Positions 60,801 to 64,000 of a stretch of DNA of 64,000 nt are shown here, piece by piece. Within the stretch, counting starts at the first letter, position 1. The number at the start of each line of letters is the position of its first letter. The notes beneath the pieces are model-generated. The model ran no database searches. It was given only the letters and a program-made list of their open reading frames with translations, and had not been told where the DNA came from. Made by a program: the position numbers and the translations under genes. Origin of the DNA: Prevotellaceae bacterium UBA4359 (lineage in GTDB: Bacteria; Bacteroidota; Bacteroidia; Bacteroidales; Bacteroidaceae); assembly GCA_002393555.1 (NCBI GenBank), contig DGSP01000056.1, forward strand, positions 9,450 to 73,449, in the 5' to 3' direction.

Positions 60801-63365
60801 TTCTCTCTCTCCTTCACCCGCAGTGTGCCACATGCCACTTGCGAGAGTTCTGCCTACAATCGCTTCCCCACGTTCTCGCTCAGCGGTTCCTTGCCAAGCC
60901 GAGATTATTATCGGCGCATGTTCAGCATTTTCAACGACTATGAGCATGACCGCTACCTCACGCTTCGGCGGGCGACGAGAGCCAAAGGCGGTGCGTTGAT
61001 GAGGTCGATGAGTCTGCAAGAAGAAAGTGCCGACATGGTGATGGAGGATGCGCTGCAGTCCAATGTGAGAATGAGTGTTGCGGCATCTCCTATGGCTAAA
61101 GAATCCGATGCGTCTGATGGCTTAGGCGGTCCAAGTGTGCCTCAGGAGGACTTCGACCAAGCCACCATCCGTGAGAATTTTGCCGAAACAGCCTTCTTCC
61201 TGCCTTGTTTGGTGACCGACCCGAAAGGCAATGTGGACATTCAGTTCACCCTGCCTGAGTCGCTGACAGAGTGGAAGTTTATGGGCTTTGCCCACACGAA
61301 GGCCGTTGATTATGGTCTCATCACGGCCACGGCTACAGCCCGAAAGGACTTCATGCTGCGTCCCAACATGCCACGCTTCGTCCGCTGGGGCGACCATGTG
61401 GTGCTGGCCTCGTCGATCATCAACCAGAGCGAGAAGGCACTGAATGGTGCTGTGCGGATGCGTCTGATGGATGCGAGAACGGGTGAGGTGGTGCTGACGC
61501 AGGAAGTGCCTTTCACCGTTGAGGCAGGCAAGACCGTTAGTGTGGAGTTCCCGTTCGATGTGAAGGAAGAGTGGCAAGACCTTGATTGCGAAATTATTGC
61601 AATGTCGGGACGTGTGAGTGACGGAGAGAAGAATCCGCTCCCTGTACTCTCCACCAAAAAAGAAATGGTGGAAACAGTTCCTTACTATATCATCGGCAAC
61701 GCTGACGGAACTGAGGTGGCGAAGAAGATGGACTTGAGCAAACTCTTCAACGAGAACTCTGCCACAGCCACCAACCGCAGCCTGAAGGTGGAATATACCG
61801 ACAATCCGGCTTGGATGTGCATCGAGGCTCTGCGCGGCATCAAGAACCCGGCTGAGGATGATGCCATCGACTATGCGGCTTCACTCTATGCCAACACGCG
61901 GTTGCTTGAACTCATGCAGACGTTCCCCGTTCTGTCCAAACAGGAGAATGCCGACGACCTGATGAAGCGGACTACACAAGCCGAAACGAAGTTGGCCGCT
62001 TTGCAGAACGGCGATGGTGGCTGGAGTTGGTTCAAGGGCATGTCGAGCAGTTATTACACCACTTTGTCCGTGTGCGGTCATTTGGCCAAACTGGACAATC
62101 CGAATGACCATGTGAAGAAGATGCTGGAGGAAGGCATGAGATACCTTGACCAGTATAGACTGACTGACTATCAGCGCATGAAGAAGGAGAAAAAGAAGAT
62201 TCATCTCTACAACATCGACACCTACTACCTCTATGTGTCGGCTCTGATGCCTGATAGGGTGGTGGACAAGGAGGTACAAAAGATGCGTCAGGAGTATCTG
62301 AAGAAAATCGAAGGCGAGGTGCGCGACCTGACCATTCAGGGTGTGGCCAATATGGCCTACACGTTCCGTGCCTTCGGGCGAGTGAAGGTGGCCGACAGGT
62401 TTGTGAACTTCCTGAAGGACTATACGGTGGAGAAGCCGGGACAGGGACGTTTCTATGCAACCGATGCAGCCTACTACTCATGGATGGACTACCGCATCCC
62501 AACTCAGGTGGCTGCCATGAAGGCCATCTGGCAGAAGAATCCGCACGATGCCTACTTGAATGATATGCAACTGTGGCTCATTTCGCAAAAGCAGGTGCAG
62601 AAGTGGGACAACCCGATGAACACGATTGATGTGGCTGATTTCTTGCTGAAAGTGTCACCTATGGAGACCTTCCACGAAAGCAAGAAGCCCGTGCTGATAG
62701 TCGATGGAAACGAACTGACGGAGATGGACTATGGCACCATCAACACTGAGCGCGATGAACTGGAAGGTCGCCAAGCCAATCTCGTCCTGGAAGGCAATGT
62801 GCTGGCTTCCGTTCCAGCCGAGGAGGTGAACGATGGAGTGCAGCAACTGGAAGTGAAGAAGCAGACTCCCAGCATTTCGTGGGGTGCAGCCTATGCCACC
62901 TATCTGGAAGAAGTGGACAATCTGAAACTCTATGCAACCAACGAACTGAAGATTCAGCGCAAACTCTATGTGCAGGCTCCGGGCAGTGACAAGTGGGTCG
63001 ATTTCGATGCCGACAAACCGCTCAAAGTTGGTGACAGGCTGAAGATTCGCCACATCATCACCGCCGACCGTGACATGGACTTCGTGCGTGTGTCAGCCCA
63101 GCATCCTGCCTGTCTCGAACCGGTCAGGAGTCTGTCTGGCTATCAGTGGCTGGGTGGACGTGGATGCTATCTCTCGCTTCACGATTCACACTTCGACTTG
63201 TTCTTCGACTGGTTCACACGCGGCACTTCGACCGTTGACCTGGAATACTCCGTCGTTCGTGCAGGTACCTACCAAGTGGGCATTTCGACTGTCGAATGTG
63301 TCTATGCCAAACAGTTTGGAGGACACACCGAAGGCATGAAAGTGAATGTGAAAAATGCCCAATAG
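57870..63365 (+). CDS. Alpha-2-macroglobulin family protein (MG2-containing), no thioester
   Basis: 1831 residues with a signal peptide (about 1-27). N-terminal helical part (30-250), then repeated MG domains: DRSLYRPGQTVKGSLVLYH near 490 is the MG2 signature, and FFLPCLVTDPKGNVDIQFTLPESLTEWKF marks the A2M region near 1110-1140. In the alpha-alpha barrel the CxEQ thioester expected after the NPAWMCIEALRGI stretch is replaced by PAEDDAIDY. It may act as a non-covalent protease trap or scaffold in the periplasm. Stands alone with its own promoter, without the pbpC partner seen in many Gram-negatives. Confidence 0.9.
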   Translation: MSIRHYFLSMAIFFSFFSMGWLNLFGQKSGFAAKVKSDLERVQKEADKDPDTFKDNIARLEADWGHRKAPVEKSVAHAVLASAYQKMKWTSITDYDEETRDDYDQKAAEHFGHVLDDMEALARAKSSAYAVLMEKGKDSDLFGHDMLSLMIDFLERHANFSAARKVEIYAKAFEIYQREGNLNGYGLMKSRWLKARRGLERGQGQLDYKAYKEAFYQLVQELKKEEIGADLALEYEKEFLLRDDGILFLKWAVENVGSSRRKDNLKYVLESKLCPSVYMSSLYDVMADKPNNLRLHFWNCERASLTIRKYVGRKMTERGPGAVFLTGEVVDRREVVLAIDSVNAERKAKGLPVEGTATTSLNLPAGRYVYEAECFGHKTVDEVTITSLRVIATEKDAENYRLYVVDNETGRPVSGVKVQYRQDLPDMKERTEGWENRGIESEVLTDADGMAEMNKKGYVRAVKSADDYTNWVYQSLNWRGGEGKRLQTLCRVMTDRSLYRPGQTVKGSLVLYHQQGDQLQMLPQTAVTLLVQDAKWKRLLKQELTTNEYGTATFEVTLPADCEVGALHLDVSVGKNEVASSSVRVEEYKRPTFEVTFDGDRVGHFGEVLNAEGTAMMFAGVPVQGASVRYTVEYASAQFKRWWWGINWNFMNEGVLTTDDEGKFRVPVTLTDEHLTSSYEVALFRVKATVTDLNGESHDAEWTVNASRVEFGLELTVDEVVDLGKNAAFKVRAYDVNHKEVSVKGRYSILKSSDVVKEGDFTSGDSILLPKDLTLGADYRLRVSARDSKDNEVLDYASFTPYNSALPLTEVGRWGLGEKRRADKPVQEGDFIYSPSNTFTEGGVVDIFFTTQETDAYIIYNVYNTKGLIDHQTGVTDGTMKHLRLQHRAEWGEGIQVDILYLRNGHFVSLSRKYELVRPNKKLTLDWATFRDKLQPGQQEQWTLTVSDKDGKRVGGAEMMAVLYDASLDRLYPHSWDFSLSFTRSVPHATCESSAYNRFPTFSLSGSLPSRDYYRRMFSIFNDYEHDRYLTLRRATRAKGGALMRSMSLQEESADMVMEDALQSNVRMSVAASPMAKESDASDGLGGPSVPQEDFDQATIRENFAETAFFLPCLVTDPKGNVDIQFTLPESLTEWKFMGFAHTKAVDYGLITATATARKDFMLRPNMPRFVRWGDHVVLASSIINQSEKALNGAVRMRLMDARTGEVVLTQEVPFTVEAGKTVSVEFPFDVKEEWQDLDCEIIAMSGRVSDGEKNPLPVLSTKKEMVETVPYYIIGNADGTEVAKKMDLSKLFNENSATATNRSLKVEYTDNPAWMCIEALRGIKNPAEDDAIDYAASLYANTRLLELMQTFPVLSKQENADDLMKRTTQAETKLAALQNGDGGWSWFKGMSSSYYTTLSVCGHLAKLDNPNDHVKKMLEEGMRYLDQYRLTDYQRMKKEKKKIHLYNIDTYYLYVSALMPDRVVDKEVQKMRQEYLKKIEGEVRDLTIQGVANMAYTFRAFGRVKVADRFVNFLKDYTVEKPGQGRFYATDAAYYSWMDYRIPTQVAAMKAIWQKNPHDAYLNDMQLWLISQKQVQKWDNPMNTIDVADFLLKVSPMETFHESKKPVLIVDGNELTEMDYGTINTERDELEGRQANLVLEGNVLASVPAEEVNDGVQQLEVKKQTPSISWGAAYATYLEEVDNLKLYATNELKIQRKLYVQAPGSDKWVDFDADKPLKVGDRLKIRHIITADRDMDFVRVSAQHPACLEPVRSLSGYQWLGGRGCYLSLHDSHFDLFFDWFTRGTSTVDLEYSVVRAGTYQVGISTVECVYAKQFGGHTEGMKVNVKNAQ

Positions 63366-63473
63366 AGGGGACTTTTGTGCAGATTGCTCGCAGATGAAGA
63401 AAAAATACAATTACTGAAAATCAGAGGTTTAACGAGTTTTGCTAAAAAAAGTTGAAAAAAAAGTGGGGAAACA

Positions 63474-63505
63474 TTTGGCGGTTTGCTAAAAAGTCTCTAC
63501 CTTTG
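63474..63505 (+). promoter_or_regulatory. Promoter of the tRNA cluster
   Basis: TTTG (63474-63477), 20 nt, TACCTTTG (63498-63505), an ideal match; about 88 bp before the first tRNA. The gap 63366-63473 holds no gene. Confidence 0.8.
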
Positions 63506-63593
63506 CACTCGCTTTCGGAAAGGAACACGAAACAAACATGACGAAGTCAAGTGAGACCCAGTCATTTCGGCGGAACTTTCCTACATGGCAAAA

Positions 63594-63668
63594 GGGCGCT
63601 TAGCTCAGTTGGTTCAGAGCGTCTGCCTTACAAGCAGAGGGTCGGCGGTTCGAATCCGTCAGCGCCCA
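63594..63668 (+). tRNA. tRNA-Val (TAC)
   Basis: 75 nt. Acceptor gggcgct pairs with agcgccc; anticodon loop cttacaa gives TAC; T arm ggttcgaatcc. First of four tRNAs in one cluster. Confidence 0.95.
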
Positions 63669-63738
63669 CGCAGAGGATGATGACAAATAGTCGAACATCC
63701 ATCTGTGTTACCATGACAAAAGCAAACAAAACTCATTA

Positions 63739-63812
63739 GGCTCGCTAGCTCAACTGAATAGAGCATTTGACTACGGATCAAAAGGTTACAGGTTTGAATC
63801 CTGTGCGAGTCA
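63739..63812 (+). tRNA. tRNA-Arg (ACG)
   Basis: 74 nt. Acceptor ggctcgc with gcgagtc (one G-T pair); anticodon loop ctacgga gives ACG, read as ICG after deamination; T loop ggtttgaatcc. Confidence 0.93.
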
Positions 63813-63829
63813 CTTCTGAAAGAAGGTTT

Positions 63830-63912
63830 GGGTAGGTAGGTAAGTGGTTAAAACTGGCAGACTGTAAATCTGTTGCCTTACGGCTTCGGCGGTTCGAATC
63901 CGTCCCTGCCCA
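63830..63912 (+). tRNA. tRNA-Tyr (GTA)
   Basis: 83 nt with the long variable arm of bacterial tRNA-Tyr (ttacggcttcggc). Acceptor gggtagg with cctgccc; anticodon loop ctgtaaa gives GTA. Confidence 0.94.
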
Positions 63913-63960
63913 CAACAAAAACCTGACAGAATAGTTCAGAACAGAAAGGTGAGACAAGTT

Positions 63961-64000
63961 GCGGAAGTAGCTCAGTTGATAGAGCACTAGCCTTCCAAGC
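63961..64000 (+). tRNA. tRNA-Gly (TCC), cut by the window end
   Basis: gcggaagtagctcagttgat begins a normal D arm; the anticodon loop cttccaa gives TCC. The 3' half is beyond the window. A Tyr-Gly order often precedes tRNA-Thr and tuf. Confidence 0.85.

Overview
The window is chromosomal DNA from a member of the Bacteroidota, most likely Prevotellaceae (Prevotella or Segatella-like). The evidence is the Bacteroidota promoter pattern (TTTG, about 20 nt, then TAnnTTTG) upstream of many genes, Bacteroidota-restricted families (DUF5606, DUF3276/PUR-alpha-like, DUF4847, DUF4922, Wzi, long NusB, YbbR next to coaE) and near absence of Shine-Dalgarno sites. No phage, plasmid or CRISPR locus is visible. 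All family calls were made by eye from sequence, without database searches.

Layout. 0-5.2 kb: end of miaA, PBP1A, and three exported proteins of unknown role. 5.3-11.5 kb: a minus-strand housekeeping block (aroE, menG, purC, phoH, queF, queuosine precursor transporter), interrupted by a REP-associated tyrosine transposase-like gene. 11.8-18.2 kb: a plus-strand operon of a glycosyltransferase-DUF4922 fusion, a SpoIID/LytB protein and two AmpG-like transporters, which may form a cell-wall fragment salvage route. 18.5-25.5 kb: nusB-yajC-ybbR-coaE-DUF5606, then DUF3276, rplY, pth and an S4-domain protein, separated by repeat-rich spacers. 25.6-31.3 kb: a Type ISP-like restriction-modification island whose single polypeptide has become two ORFs, preceded by a long structured leader. 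31.3-33.9 kb: pepT and a C1 peptidase.

34-55 kb is dominated by surface polysaccharide genes: a minimal phosphoglycosyl transferase, an SLBB export protein, a Wzz-type protein, flippase, polymerase and three glycosyltransferases; then on the minus strand WecA-like, DUF4847, Wzi, rny, a candidate 6S-like RNA, zapA, a coiled-coil partner and WcaJ-like; then a Wzc-type tyrosine kinase. 55-63.4 kb carries a HAD hydrolase, upp, a CNNM/CBS protein and a large alpha-2-macroglobulin. The window ends in a tRNA cluster (Val, Arg, Tyr, partial Gly).

The most unusual content is non-coding. (1) The restriction-modification leader contains one segment that can pair perfectly over 11 bp with either an upstream partner or the bases just before the start codon, an arrangement that looks like a translational switch. 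(2) The 3' end of pepT occurs in two diverged copies in the same orientation on either side of the restriction-modification island. (3) Five intergenic arrays, from three unrelated sequence families, share one architecture: 3-4 short units at an exact 23 or 24 bp period inside an outer inverted repeat. (4) Several heptad arrays sit over stop codons, and one lies in frame inside a transporter gene.
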